Below are positions 32,701 through 41,408 of a stretch of DNA of 52,762 nt, piece by piece (positions within the stretch are counted from its first letter, which is position 1; every line of letters starts with the position of its first letter). The notes under the pieces were generated by a model. That model was not told the origin of the DNA. It saw nothing but the letters and a program-made list of their open reading frames with translations, and did no database searches. A program made the position numbers and the translations under genes. The DNA is from Clostridia bacterium (GTDB lineage: Bacteria; Bacillota; Clostridia; Christensenellales; Borkfalkiaceae). Location: contig JAFVPE010000012.1 of the NCBI GenBank assembly GCA_017505465.1, positions 1 through 52,762 on the forward strand, read 5' to 3'.

Positions 32701-33789
32701 TTATATTTTAGGGTTATTTTTTGCAAATTCCTTCATAAACTCTACAAGCTTTTCTACCCCTTCAATAGGCATTGCATTATAGATAGAAGCTCTCATTCCG
32801 CCAACCGAGCGGTGTCCTTTGAGATTTACAAGCCCTGCCGCCGCTGCTTCCGTTGCAAATTTCTTATCCAAATCCGCATTTCCCGTAACGAATGTTACGT
32901 TCATCATCGAACGGCTTTCCTTTTCAACAGGCGCTACGTAATAATTTTGACCATCCAAATACTCATACAAAAGCTTCGCCTTTTGTTCGTTGCGCTCTTT
33001 CATTTTTTCTAAGCCGCCAAGGGATAATATCCACTCGTAGACAAGCTTGGCAATGTAGATGCAATAGGTAGGCGGCGTATTATACATAGAACCGTTATCC
33101 GCCATTACCTTATAATCAAGCATCGTCGGCGTTTCCTTTCTTGCCTTGCCGAGCAAGTCCTTGCGGATAATAACAACCGTCAACCCCGCCGCAGACAGAT
33201 TCTTTTGCGCCCCTGCATAAATAACGCCAAACTTTGAAACGTCGACGGGCTCACTCAATATACACGACGACATATCCGCAACGAGCGGTACACTGCCTGT
33301 GTTAGGAATATACGGGAATTTCGTGCCGTAAATGGTGTTATTGAAACAAATATGCACGTAATCCGCATCCTCACGAAGCTTTAACTCTTCCATTTTAGGA
33401 ACGGCGGAAAAGTTGATATCCTTAGAGCTTGCCGCCACCGCTACGTCACCGTATTTTTGCGCTTCTTGATAAGCCTTCGTGGAAAATTGCCCCGATAAAA
33501 CGTAATCTGCCTTGCCGTTCTCGGATAAAAGGTTGAGTGGTACAGCCGCAAATTGCGTCGACGCGCCCCCTTGCAAAAATAACACGGCGTAATTATCGGG
33601 AATTTGCATTACCTGCCGCAAAAGCGATTCCGCGTCATGAATAATTTTCTCATACACGGGAGAACGATGGCTCATTTCCATTACAGACATTCCGCTATGT
33701 TCATAATTAAGCATTTCTGCCGCCGCTTTTTCTAAAACTGCAACAGGCAACATCGAAGGTCCAGCCGAAAAATTAAATACTCTTTCCAT
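32701..33789 (-). CDS. serC: Phosphoserine aminotransferase
   Basis: 362 residues beginning MERVFNFSAGPSMLPVAVLE. Other marks are MEMSHRSPVYEKII, LQGGASTQFAAVPLNL, the PLP lysine in GVIYAGAQKNLSAAG, and GHRSVGGMRASIYNAM. Converts phosphohydroxypyruvate to phosphoserine. First gene of the serC-serA-his transcript. A phosphoserine phosphatase is not present here. Confidence 0.97.
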   Translation of the reverse strand: MERVFNFSAGPSMLPVAVLEKAAAEMLNYEHSGMSVMEMSHRSPVYEKIIHDAESLLRQVMQIPDNYAVLFLQGGASTQFAAVPLNLLSENGKADYVLSGQFSTKAYQEAQKYGDVAVAASSKDINFSAVPKMEELKLREDADYVHICFNNTIYGTKFPYIPNTGSVPLVADMSSCILSEPVDVSKFGVIYAGAQKNLSAAGLTVVIIRKDLLGKARKETPTMLDYKVMADNGSMYNTPPTYCIYIAKLVYEWILSLGGLEKMKERNEQKAKLLYEYLDGQNYYVAPVEKESRSMMNVTFVTGNADLDKKFATEAAAAGLVNLKGHRSVGGMRASIYNAMPIEGVEKLVEFMKEFAKNNPKI

Positions 33790-33831
33790 AATCTCACTCC
33801 ATCAAACGATTTTATTGGATAAAGCCGCTTT

Positions 33832-33854
33832 TATAATCAAAAATATTGATTATA
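33832..33854. promoter_or_regulatory. 9-bp palindrome overlapping the serC promoter -10
   Basis: TATAATCAA-AAATA-TTGATTATA is a perfect 9-bp inverted repeat. On the minus strand its first six bases are the best -10 (TATAAT, 33849-33854), with a weak -35 (TTCGTA, 33872-33877) 17 bp away. A repressor bound here would block the serine/histidine operon. It could also simply be an AT-rich hairpin. Confidence 0.5.
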
Positions 33855-33954
33855 GCTATTCTATCAAAATCTACGAAAAAATGCAAGGATTTTAAAGAAG
33901 AAAAAGCGTTTATTTTCAAGAATTTCCTATGTTTTTCGCATTTTTTTTATAAAA

Positions 33955-34000
33955 AAGAGAAAAAGGACGAATCTTTTCAAAAAATCCGTCCTTTCATCTT
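33955..34000 (-). terminator. Terminator after the cyuA-like gene
   Basis: Minus strand AAAGGACG and CGTCCTTT form the stem, followed by TTTCTCTTTTTTAT. Confidence 0.85.
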
Positions 34001-34021
34001 ACGTTTTTACGAGCGTTTTCG

Positions 34022-35287
34022 TTACTCTTCAAGCATGATTTTGATAATTTCTTTGTCCGTTTCACGCATGCCTTCATGCGCCAAACGGGATACACTTTCA
34101 ATCGTATTTTCAACCCCTGCCTTGACGATACCGTCGCCTGCATAAAATTGATTGCCGTTATAGAACATATTCAAGCCGAGCAAGCCGCTTTCTACCGCCG
34201 TGGCAATCTTTGCCGCACAACTCGCCTTCGCGCCGTCGCAAATAATCCCCGAGTCGATTGCCAAAGCATTGACGAGCGTATGCGCTATTTCTTCATATCG
34301 CCCACCAAGCAAATACGCTACACCGCAAGCAGCGCCTGCTCCTGCAGACACTACGCCGCAGTATGCGGACAATGCGCCGATCCCGTCCTTCAAGTGAATG
34401 GTCACAAGGTTGGAGACACAAAGTGCGCGATAGAGCTTTTCTTGGGAAACGTGCATCCCTCTCGCATACACAACAACAGGCACGGAAGCTGTAATCCCTT
34501 GATTGCCGCTACCGGAGTTGATAATAACGGGAAGCTCGCAACCGTTCATACGCGCATCGCTCGCCGCCGCAGCATACGCCTTTGCGGTAATTTTTATATC
34601 GGGTTGATATGTACGAAGCAATACTTTACCAATGTTTGCGCCGTAGCTATTTTTCAAGCCTTCTTCCGCAATCGCCATATTGTACGAGATTTGACGTCCT
34701 AAAACCTCTTCCACGTCCTTTACGTCTACCGTATCGGCAAACGCAAGGATGTTTTCTATGGAAAGATCGCTTCTATCCGCCTTGTCTTCATCCTTAGGCA
34801 GGTTTTCGTATAAAGTTTCGCCGTCTCGTTGAATAAGAACGATGTTGGTATGCGTATCCGCAATGCGAACAAAGGAGTTGTGATTCTTCGATTTCAACGT
34901 AATACCAATATCAAAAATGCGCGCATTTTCCGGCGTCGAAACTTCGACGTCAAAGTTATCTTTTACGCGCTTGATTTCTTCGATTTGTTCTTCTGTAACA
35001 CAAGCGATTACTTCCAACTCCGCATCTGCGTTTCCTGCCACCAAGCCTGCCGCAAACGCAGACTTAATGCCACGCATACCGCCCGTGTGCGGCACGGTAA
35101 CGCTCTTTGCATTTTTTACGATATTGCCGCTAACTGCAACCTCCGCAGATATGGGCATTTCACCCAATACAGCGCGAGCTTTCGCCGTTGCATAGGCAAT
35201 AGAGATGGGCTCGGTGCACCCCATTGCAGGCACGAGCTCCTCTTTCAAAATTTTTACAAATTGTGTATAATTTTCTTTCGTTAGCAT
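34022..35287 (-). CDS. L-cysteine desulfidase / UPF0597 family (CyuA/YhaM-like)
   Basis: 421 residues with family hallmarks MGCTEPISIAYA near the N-terminus, VTVPHTGGMRG, INSGSGNQG and SAYCGVVSAGAGAACGVAYLLGG. IICDGAKASCAAKI follows, where the Cys residues are the expected [4Fe-4S] ligands. Family members degrade L-cysteine to pyruvate, ammonia and sulfide; others act on serine. It follows the PglF-like gene by 10 bp, an odd partner, and ends at a strong terminator. Neighbouring serC/serA run the other biosynthetic way. Substrate choice (Cys or Ser) cannot be settled from sequence. Confidence 0.88.
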   Translation of the reverse strand: MLTKENYTQFVKILKEELVPAMGCTEPISIAYATAKARAVLGEMPISAEVAVSGNIVKNAKSVTVPHTGGMRGIKSAFAAGLVAGNADAELEVIACVTEEQIEEIKRVKDNFDVEVSTPENARIFDIGITLKSKNHNSFVRIADTHTNIVLIQRDGETLYENLPKDEDKADRSDLSIENILAFADTVDVKDVEEVLGRQISYNMAIAEEGLKNSYGANIGKVLLRTYQPDIKITAKAYAAAASDARMNGCELPVIINSGSGNQGITASVPVVVYARGMHVSQEKLYRALCVSNLVTIHLKDGIGALSAYCGVVSAGAGAACGVAYLLGGRYEEIAHTLVNALAIDSGIICDGAKASCAAKIATAVESGLLGLNMFYNGNQFYAGDGIVKAGVENTIESVSRLAHEGMRETDKEIIKIMLEE

Positions 35288-35297
35288 ACTTATCGGG

Positions 35298-37283
35298 TTA
35301 CCTTTCCGCCGCTTCTTTTTCCGCTTCTTCAGCAGTCGGAGCTATTTCTTTCGAGATTTCCACTTTCTTTAAGAAAGTTATCGCATCGCTTTCACGTTTA
35401 TCGATCGTATACGTAGGGACAAGAATTTTCACCCATTCTTTCATCTTATCCGTTTCGCTGTACGCAGCTCCATAAAGCTCGTCCAATACGTTCCAGAAAT
35501 TATCCTCATCAATTTCAATGGGTTGTGCGATATTAATCAAACCATTCGCCGTCTTTTGTAAGCCTTCTTCTGCCATAAGGCGTTCCTCAAAGAGCTTTTC
35601 GCCCGGACGAAGCCCCGTGCAAATAATATCAATATCAACGTTGGGCTCATACCCGGAAAGCTTGATAAGATTATAAGCAAGATCATAGATCTTGACAGGT
35701 TCGCCCATATCCAAAACAAAAATTTGTCCGCCTTGAGCGTATGCACCTGCTTGCAACACGAGGGAAACCGCTTCGGGAATCGTCATAAAGTAGCGAATAA
35801 TATCCTTGTGCGTAAGCGTTACGGGACCGCCCTCCGCAATTTGCTTTTTGAAAAGCGGAATTACGGAACCGTTCGAGCCGAGAACGTTCCCAAAACGAAC
35901 GGCAACAAACTTCGTATTCGTACTATGCTTACCAATCGTTTGAATAATCATTTCGCAAATACGCTTGGTTGCCCCCATAATATTCGTGGGGTTCACCGCT
36001 TTATCCGTCGAAATTTGCACGAACGTTTCTACGCCAAATTCATCCGCCGCCTTTGCTACGTTCAACGTACCAAATACGTTGTTTTTAACCGCTTCGTTCG
36101 GACTCGTTTCCATCAATGGCACGTGCTTGTGCGCCGCTGCGTTAAAGACGATTTGCGGTCTATACTTTTCAAAGACGTCGCGCACCTTATTCTTATCCCG
36201 AATGCTTGCCACCAACGTAAGCAATTTCAAGTCGGGGAAATGACGTTTGAGCTCTTGCTCGATATCGTAAATGTTATTTTCGTAAATATCAAGAATAATC
36301 AATTCTTGAGGGCTATGCGTTGCAATTTGACGACAAAGCTCGCTACCGATAGAGCCGCCACCACCCGTTACAAGAACAACCTTCCCTTCTATGTAGCCCA
36401 TAACTTCGCTAAGATTGACGCTAACTTGATCTCTGCCCAAAAGATCGTCGATTTCCACGTTACGAAGCTGTGAAACGGAAATTTCACCGCCCGTCATCTT
36501 GGAAAGCTCGGGAAGCAAACGAATCGGGCAACCGCATTCACGGCAACGAGTCAACGCTTCGCGTTGCAATGCCCTTTTCGTAGATGGAATGGTAAGGAAA
36601 ATTTCGTTAATCCTATGTTTTTTTACAACGTCACGCACTTCATTGGTCGTACCCACAACACGAACGTCATAAATACGTTTCCCCAAATATCGTTTGTCGT
36701 CCTCTACGATACATACCGCCTTATAACGGCTCTTATCGTTAAATACCATGTGGCGAATAAGCGTGAAGGCATCATTATTGCAACCAACGATCAAAACGCG
36801 CTTCTTTTTCGTAACTAGGTTAAGAAACTCTGCTTTAAGCGCCATATAACCACGCTTTGCAAAACGCGAACCCATAATACCAACAAGCAACAATAGCGTG
36901 TACATCAAAATGACGTGACAGCCAATCCCGTACTCGCTTCTAAATTCCTTTCCTACGATTAATGCCGCAACAAGGTTTAACACACCCGTTACAGCGCAAA
37001 CAAGAATAACGCGTATCCCTTCTTGAATTGCCACAGATGCAAAAATCATACTATACAAACGGAGCACTATGCAAAGCGTCAATACAACGACAACGTTGAT
37101 TGCGCCCCAAATCAAAACGATGGGCATATATTCCCCAACGTTCCCTTGGAACTTTTCATACCCAAGATAGGTAAGCATCCACCAAGAACCCACTGCGGCA
37201 AGCATTACCCACAAGACATCGAAAACACCCAAAAGAACACGGATGATAGCGTTTCTCGTTATTTTGCATTCTCTTTTTTGCAT
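35298..37283 (-). CDS. Membrane-bound NDP-sugar 4,6-dehydratase (CapD/PglF/WbpM type)
   Basis: Start taken at ATG 37283 (MQKRECKITRN), 11 nt after GGAGG; the TTG at 37301 overlaps that site. The ~661-residue protein has four N-terminal membrane helices (about residues 15-140). A CoA-binding-like Rossmann domain (RVLIVGCNNDAFTLIRHMV) and a C-terminal SDR follow, the SDR with VLVTGGGGSIGSELCRQI and HVPLMETSPNEAVKNNV. The usual Tyr of YxxxK is replaced here by the Met-type MGATKR motif of long membrane dehydratases. Makes UDP-4-keto-6-deoxy sugars for surface glycans. Leads the transcript with the CyuA-like gene. Confidence 0.9.
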   Translation of the reverse strand: MQKRECKITRNAIIRVLLGVFDVLWVMLAAVGSWWMLTYLGYEKFQGNVGEYMPIVLIWGAINVVVVLTLCIVLRLYSMIFASVAIQEGIRVILVCAVTGVLNLVAALIVGKEFRSEYGIGCHVILMYTLLLLVGIMGSRFAKRGYMALKAEFLNLVTKKKRVLIVGCNNDAFTLIRHMVFNDKSRYKAVCIVEDDKRYLGKRIYDVRVVGTTNEVRDVVKKHRINEIFLTIPSTKRALQREALTRCRECGCPIRLLPELSKMTGGEISVSQLRNVEIDDLLGRDQVSVNLSEVMGYIEGKVVLVTGGGGSIGSELCRQIATHSPQELIILDIYENNIYDIEQELKRHFPDLKLLTLVASIRDKNKVRDVFEKYRPQIVFNAAAHKHVPLMETSPNEAVKNNVFGTLNVAKAADEFGVETFVQISTDKAVNPTNIMGATKRICEMIIQTIGKHSTNTKFVAVRFGNVLGSNGSVIPLFKKQIAEGGPVTLTHKDIIRYFMTIPEAVSLVLQAGAYAQGGQIFVLDMGEPVKIYDLAYNLIKLSGYEPNVDIDIICTGLRPGEKLFEERLMAEEGLQKTANGLINIAQPIEIDEDNFWNVLDELYGAAYSETDKMKEWVKILVPTYTIDKRESDAITFLKKVEISKEIAPTAEEAEKEAAER

Positions 37284-37349
37284 ATTTTCTCGTGCCTCCA
37301 ATCGACTATTTCCGTATAACGGAAAAATCGCGTATACTCAATCTAAAAT

Positions 37350-37378
37350 ATTATATCATCAAATTATTTCTTTGTCAA
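37350..37378 (-). promoter_or_regulatory. Perfect consensus promoter of the PglF-like gene
   Basis: Minus strand TTGACA (37373-37378), 17 bp, TATAAT (37350-37355). The stop codon of the upstream rimK-like gene (37375-37377) lies inside the -35 hexamer. The leader has a TTCCGT-TAT-ACGGAA hairpin (37311-37325). Confidence 0.88.
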
Positions 37379-38283
37379 TACTTTTTCCCATCTTTACAGG
37401 GGGATTCAATGGCAGAAAGTACGTATTTTGCATATAATTTCGCCACGTTGACACCCGTAGCTGCCTCAAATCCCTCAAAAAATGCATTGGAATTGACTTC
37501 ACATACAATAAGCCCTTCTTTGCTTTGCAACAAATCAACGCCGCAGTAGTCAAGCTTTAATGCTTTCGCCGCACGCTCTGCCACTTCGGCAATTTCCGCC
37601 GTAAGCGGCGCATTTTTACCCTTGCCGCCCAATTCGATGTTCGAACGGAATTCCCCGTCCTTTGCAACCCGTTCCATTGCAGCCACCGCTTTTCCGCCAA
37701 TGACGATCACTCGGATATCTCTACCCGCCGCTTCGGCAACGTAACGTTGATAAAAATGCGGAGAATACAAAAATTCATTCGCCGTTTGGATCAATTCGGG
37801 CATACCGTGTACGAGTTGAACTCCTGCGCCAAAAGACCCGTAACTCTTTTTTACAACAAGCGGAAACCCTAATTTTTTTGCCACGTTCAATAAAAATTGT
37901 TCGTCAGCCTTTGCTTGCGGTGTATAACACAAGGGGGCAGGTATGCTCTCCGCCAATTTCACCCCTGCGTTGTCAAGCGCAAGTGCCGTCAACATTTTGT
38001 CGTCGCAAAGCTCCACAGCCGTTGCGCAATTAAATAGGCGAAGCCCGCTTCGCTCTAACATTTTCCCCAAGTATTTATCCTTATCCAAGTAAATGGCAAA
38101 TCCATACTTTTTAGGCAATTTCGCATAAATGCTTCCGTCTTCGTTTACCCCTGCGTACACTTCACCGTTGCGCAAAACGTCCGTTTCTATGCCAAGCGCA
38201 CAGAGTTCTTCCGCAATACGTTCGGCTTGACGGAAAAATTTTTCACCGTTTGGATAGGCGTTGATAATGATAAGTCCTTTCAT
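37375..38283 (-). CDS. RimK/LysX-like ATP-grasp ligase
   Basis: Start at ATG 38283 gives 302 residues (MKGLIIINAYPNGEKFFRQA). ATP-grasp features are GFPLVVKKSYGSFGAGVQLV, DIRVIVIGGKAVAAMERVA and the metal-binding DYCGVDLLQSKEGLIVCEVNSN. Family members ligate amino acids (often glutamate) to a carboxylate, for example on ribosomal S6, LysW or cofactors. The partner here is not evident. A strong terminator lies 13 nt before the ATG and the ribosome-binding site (AGGGG) is modest, so expression may depend on read-through from hom. Confidence 0.85.
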   Translation of the reverse strand: MKGLIIINAYPNGEKFFRQAERIAEELCALGIETDVLRNGEVYAGVNEDGSIYAKLPKKYGFAIYLDKDKYLGKMLERSGLRLFNCATAVELCDDKMLTALALDNAGVKLAESIPAPLCYTPQAKADEQFLLNVAKKLGFPLVVKKSYGSFGAGVQLVHGMPELIQTANEFLYSPHFYQRYVAEAAGRDIRVIVIGGKAVAAMERVAKDGEFRSNIELGGKGKNAPLTAEIAEVAERAAKALKLDYCGVDLLQSKEGLIVCEVNSNAFFEGFEAATGVNVAKLYAKYVLSAIESPCKDGKKY

Positions 38284-38297
38284 TTTTACCCCTATAA

Positions 38298-38324
38298 AAA
38301 AGAGACGAGCATCCACTCGTCTCT
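38298..38324 (-). terminator. Terminator between hom and the RimK-like gene
   Basis: Minus strand AGAGACGAG and CTCGTCTCT form a 9-bp stem with a short loop followed by TTTTTTAT. Only ~13 nt separate it from the next start codon. Confidence 0.88.
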
Positions 38325-38335
38325 AAAAATTCGAA

Positions 38336-39622
38336 TTACGCTTCTACGCGAATAACCGATTCCACCGTTGCAAGCTCGGAAACTTTGAGCTTGGCAACCG
38401 CATTACGGATGGCATTCTCCTTCGTTTTATGCGTAATGATGACAAGCGGTACAACGTCGGAGTTTTCGCACTCTCTACCCTTTTGCGCAATTTCGACAAT
38501 CGAAATGCCGTACTTCGAGAATACGCTACAAATCTTCGCAAGCACGCCTGCTTTATCCACTACGGAAAGACGAATGTAATATGCCGTCGAGAAATCGGAA
38601 ATAAACTTCACGTTGCTATCCGCCGTTGCATTGTTTTTGAACGTGGAGTATTTGATTTCCGAGTGCGTTGCAGCATAAATAACGTCGCTAACCACTGCGC
38701 TTGCCGTCGGGAACGCCCCTGCTCCCTTACCGTAAAGCATAATGTCATCCAACGCGTCGCCACGCAAATATACTGCATTGTAAGCATCGTTTACGCTTGC
38801 CAAAGGATGTTCCGCAGGAATAAACGTCGGGTGCACACGCACTTCCACCCCGTCTGCGGAGTTTTTACCGATAGCAAGAAGCTTCAAGGCATATCCAAAT
38901 TCCTTACCGATAGCAATATCTTTTGCGTCTACGGTTGTGATACCTTCACGATGTACCTTCGTATAAGGTACTTTCGTATGGAACGCCATCGACGAAAGAA
39001 TGGAAAGCTTATACGTGGAGTCGAAAGCTTCTACGTCGTTGGTAGGATCGAATTCCGCATAACCAAGCGCTTGCGCTTCTTTGAGCGCCGTTTGGTAATC
39101 CGCGCCGTCTTGCGCCATTTTGGTCAAAATATAGTTGGTCGTACCGTTTACGATACCCATCATTTCCGTAATATGATTCGCTTGAACGCCGTCCAAAAGC
39201 GTACGAATAATGGGCACGCCGCCTACGCAGCTTGCTTCGTAATACAAACCGCAGGAATTACGTCTTGCAATGCGCTCCAACTCGTGCGAGCATTTACTAA
39301 TCATTTCCTTATTCGCCGTGACAACCGTCTTGCCTTCTTTAAGCGCCATCATAACAAATTCTTTTGCTACGCCAACGCCGCCAATCGTTTCGATAACAAT
39401 GTCGATTGCGGGATTTGCAACCACTTCGGCAATACTCCCTGCAATACATTCTTCAGGGACGCCGAGTTCTTTTAATCTCGCCGTATTTTTATCTAAAACG
39501 CTTTCTACAACGATATCTACGTTTTGCGTTTTTTGATAAAATTCTCTGTGATCAACCAACGTTTTATACGTGCCGCCGCCGACAACGCCTAAACCGAGAA
39601 TCGCTACGCCAACTCTTTTCAT
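38336..39622 (-). CDS. hom: Homoserine dehydrogenase
   Basis: 428 residues: NAD(P)-binding VAILGLGVVGGGTYKTL, VVTANKEMIS, GIVNGTTNYILTKMAQDGADY (catalytic core) and AEFDPTNDVEAFD. A C-terminal ACT domain (YIRLSVVDKAGVLAKICSVF) suggests threonine feedback. Reduces aspartate semialdehyde to homoserine for Met/Thr. Good GGAGG site; 87 bp after coaX, with no terminator in between, so possibly in one transcript with the ECF component and coaX. Confidence 0.96.
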   Translation of the reverse strand: MKRVGVAILGLGVVGGGTYKTLVDHREFYQKTQNVDIVVESVLDKNTARLKELGVPEECIAGSIAEVVANPAIDIVIETIGGVGVAKEFVMMALKEGKTVVTANKEMISKCSHELERIARRNSCGLYYEASCVGGVPIIRTLLDGVQANHITEMMGIVNGTTNYILTKMAQDGADYQTALKEAQALGYAEFDPTNDVEAFDSTYKLSILSSMAFHTKVPYTKVHREGITTVDAKDIAIGKEFGYALKLLAIGKNSADGVEVRVHPTFIPAEHPLASVNDAYNAVYLRGDALDDIMLYGKGAGAFPTASAVVSDVIYAATHSEIKYSTFKNNATADSNVKFISDFSTAYYIRLSVVDKAGVLAKICSVFSKYGISIVEIAQKGRECENSDVVPLVIITHKTKENAIRNAVAKLKVSELATVESVIRVEA

Positions 39623-39709
39623 ATTGTGCCTCCTGCCAAAACTACGTGTTTTTTTCCTTTTTAATGATATGGGTTAAGGGCTTCATCGCATACCTGCCCC
39701 ACCGATTTT

Positions 39710-40492
39710 TTATTCTTTTTTCGTATTCAAATCGTAAAGATATTTCAAGCCTTTGAGCGTCAATAATTTATCAACAACGTCAATACCTTCAATCTCTTTT
39801 GCTATAATTGTAGAGAAGCCGCCCGTAGCAATCGTCTTCACAACGGGTGCTTTCAACTCTTTCTTGATACGTTTAACGATATATTCTACAAGCCCTGCAA
39901 AACCAAATACAATGCCTGCCTGCATATTCGTAACGGTATTTTTTGCGATAATGCTCTTCGGCGCTTCAATTTCTACGCGCGGGAGCTTCGCCGTGCCGTT
40001 CACAAGCGAATCGAGCGAGCCCTTAATGCCGGGCGAAATAACGCCGCCGATAAATTCATTGTTCGCACTAATGATGTTAAACGTGGTTGCCGTGCCAAAG
40101 TCTACGACAATCATCGGCGTGCCTTCCCCATATTCTACGATTGCGGATACACAATTCACGATTCTATCCGCCCCAACCTCTCTTGCGTCGTCGCAACGAA
40201 TATTCAAGCCCGATTTCAAACCGGGCGCGATATGCAAAGGCTCGATGCCCAAATACAAATCGCACATCTTATCAATCGTATAATCGAGCGAAGGGACAAC
40301 GGAAGAAACGATACCGCCTTCAATTTCATCCACGGAAACGCCGCGCGCCGCAAGCATGCCCGTAAGCTGCGCGCCGTACTCATCCGAAGTTTTCTTGAAA
40401 TCCGTTGCAACACGAGAAGAAATTTTCAACTCGTCTTTATCATAGATTGCATATTTAATATTTGTGTTACCAATATCGATGCAAATAATCAT
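39710..40492 (-). CDS. coaX: Type III pantothenate kinase
   Basis: 260 residues of the ASKHA fold: IICIDIGNTNIKYAIYD (phosphate 1), VGADRIVNCVSA, VVDFGTATTFNII (phosphate 2 region) and GGVISPGIKGSLDSL. Phosphorylates pantothenate in the first step of coenzyme A synthesis and is insensitive to CoA feedback. It starts 4 bp after the ECF S component, suggesting that transporter brings in pantothenate. Confidence 0.96.
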   Translation of the reverse strand: MIICIDIGNTNIKYAIYDKDELKISSRVATDFKKTSDEYGAQLTGMLAARGVSVDEIEGGIVSSVVPSLDYTIDKMCDLYLGIEPLHIAPGLKSGLNIRCDDAREVGADRIVNCVSAIVEYGEGTPMIVVDFGTATTFNIISANNEFIGGVISPGIKGSLDSLVNGTAKLPRVEIEAPKSIIAKNTVTNMQAGIVFGFAGLVEYIVKRIKKELKAPVVKTIATGGFSTIIAKEIEGIDVVDKLLTLKGLKYLYDLNTKKE

Positions 40493-40496
40493 ATTC

Positions 40497-41114
40497 TTAC
40501 CTATTTTGAATGCGTTTTTCCACTACTTTGTACACGGTATGAATCCCCGGTGCCACCAAAAGATTAATACCGAACTCAATAAAGAAATTGAACGTTACAA
40601 GTCCCACCAAAATAAAGACGAACATATTCATACCTGCAAAGTCAGGTAAAAGGTTTTGGAATGCACCAACCCCCTCGTTCATCCAAAGACAACACAAAAC
40701 GAAAACGGCTGTATTGATGATGGGAACAATCCCCGATGCCACGAATACTGCAACCAAGCGATTTTTCTTTTCTATTAATTGAAAGAGGAAACCTGCCGCA
40801 AGCCCTGCCAACGTTGTTTTCGATAAACAAGTGATGACGGTGATAATCGGATTATACGACCAAATAATGTAATAAAAGCCGCCGGGTGCCATGATGACCT
40901 GTATTAAAATGACAACGCCGCACGCCAATCCGAGAAACGCGCCTGCCCAAGGGCCAAGCACCAACGCCCCCAAAACAATGGGGATTAACGTGAAGTTGAG
41001 TTGTACTGCTCCGATATTAATCGAGCCACCCAACGCCTGCAAAACAATTACGAGCGCCAGCAATACACCGAGGATCGCAATGTTTTTTGCGGAAAAAAAC
41101 TTTTGCTTTTCCAT
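40497..41114 (-). CDS. ECF transporter S component, probably for pantothenate
   Basis: Start at ATG 41114 (GGAGG close upstream) gives 205 residues. About six membrane helices are visible, with the family segment IGAVQLNFTLIPIVLGALVLGPWAGAFLG and a NFFIEFGINLLVAPGI end. S components bind a vitamin and share an energising EcfAAT module encoded elsewhere. Specificity for pantothenate is inferred only from coaX 4 bp downstream. A ~98-nt structured leader precedes it. Confidence 0.82.
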   Translation of the reverse strand: MEKQKFFSAKNIAILGVLLALVIVLQALGGSINIGAVQLNFTLIPIVLGALVLGPWAGAFLGLACGVVILIQVIMAPGGFYYIIWSYNPIITVITCLSKTTLAGLAAGFLFQLIEKKNRLVAVFVASGIVPIINTAVFVLCCLWMNEGVGAFQNLLPDFAGMNMFVFILVGLVTFNFFIEFGINLLVAPGIHTVYKVVEKRIQNR

Positions 41115-41218
41115 AAAACCTCCATCGAGTTCCAATTGGATACCCGTAGACAAAAAATATGTATTTACCCGTTCGTTTGGTAGAACCGCAAAAGCGTATT
41201 CTCCACGAGTATAATCTT

Positions 41219-41247
41219 ATTATAACGCATTTTTTCTATTTAATCAA
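41219..41247 (-). promoter_or_regulatory. Promoter of the ECF-coaX operon
   Basis: Minus strand TTGATT (41242-41247), 17 bp, TATAAT (41219-41224). In the leader ATACTCGT pairs with ACGGGTAT (8 bp, one G-U) and encloses ~50 nt with smaller helices. It resembles a compact aptamer, though no known class fits. Confidence 0.75.
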
Positions 41248-41408
41248 GGAAATGAACGAACGTAAAAGCATTTTTTCAAGAAATATCCTTCGATTTTTAA
41301 CACAAAACCTATTTTCATAGGAATATTATGTAATAGAAAAAGAAAAACCGCAGGTCGATTTTCAAATTTTACGTACATACCCCTGCGGCGAAACACAGGA
41401 GGTTTTTT

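Noticed and set aside
41115..41218. Purine, preQ1 or THF riboswitch upstream of the ECF gene
   Set aside because: Key conserved segments of each class are missing on inspection.
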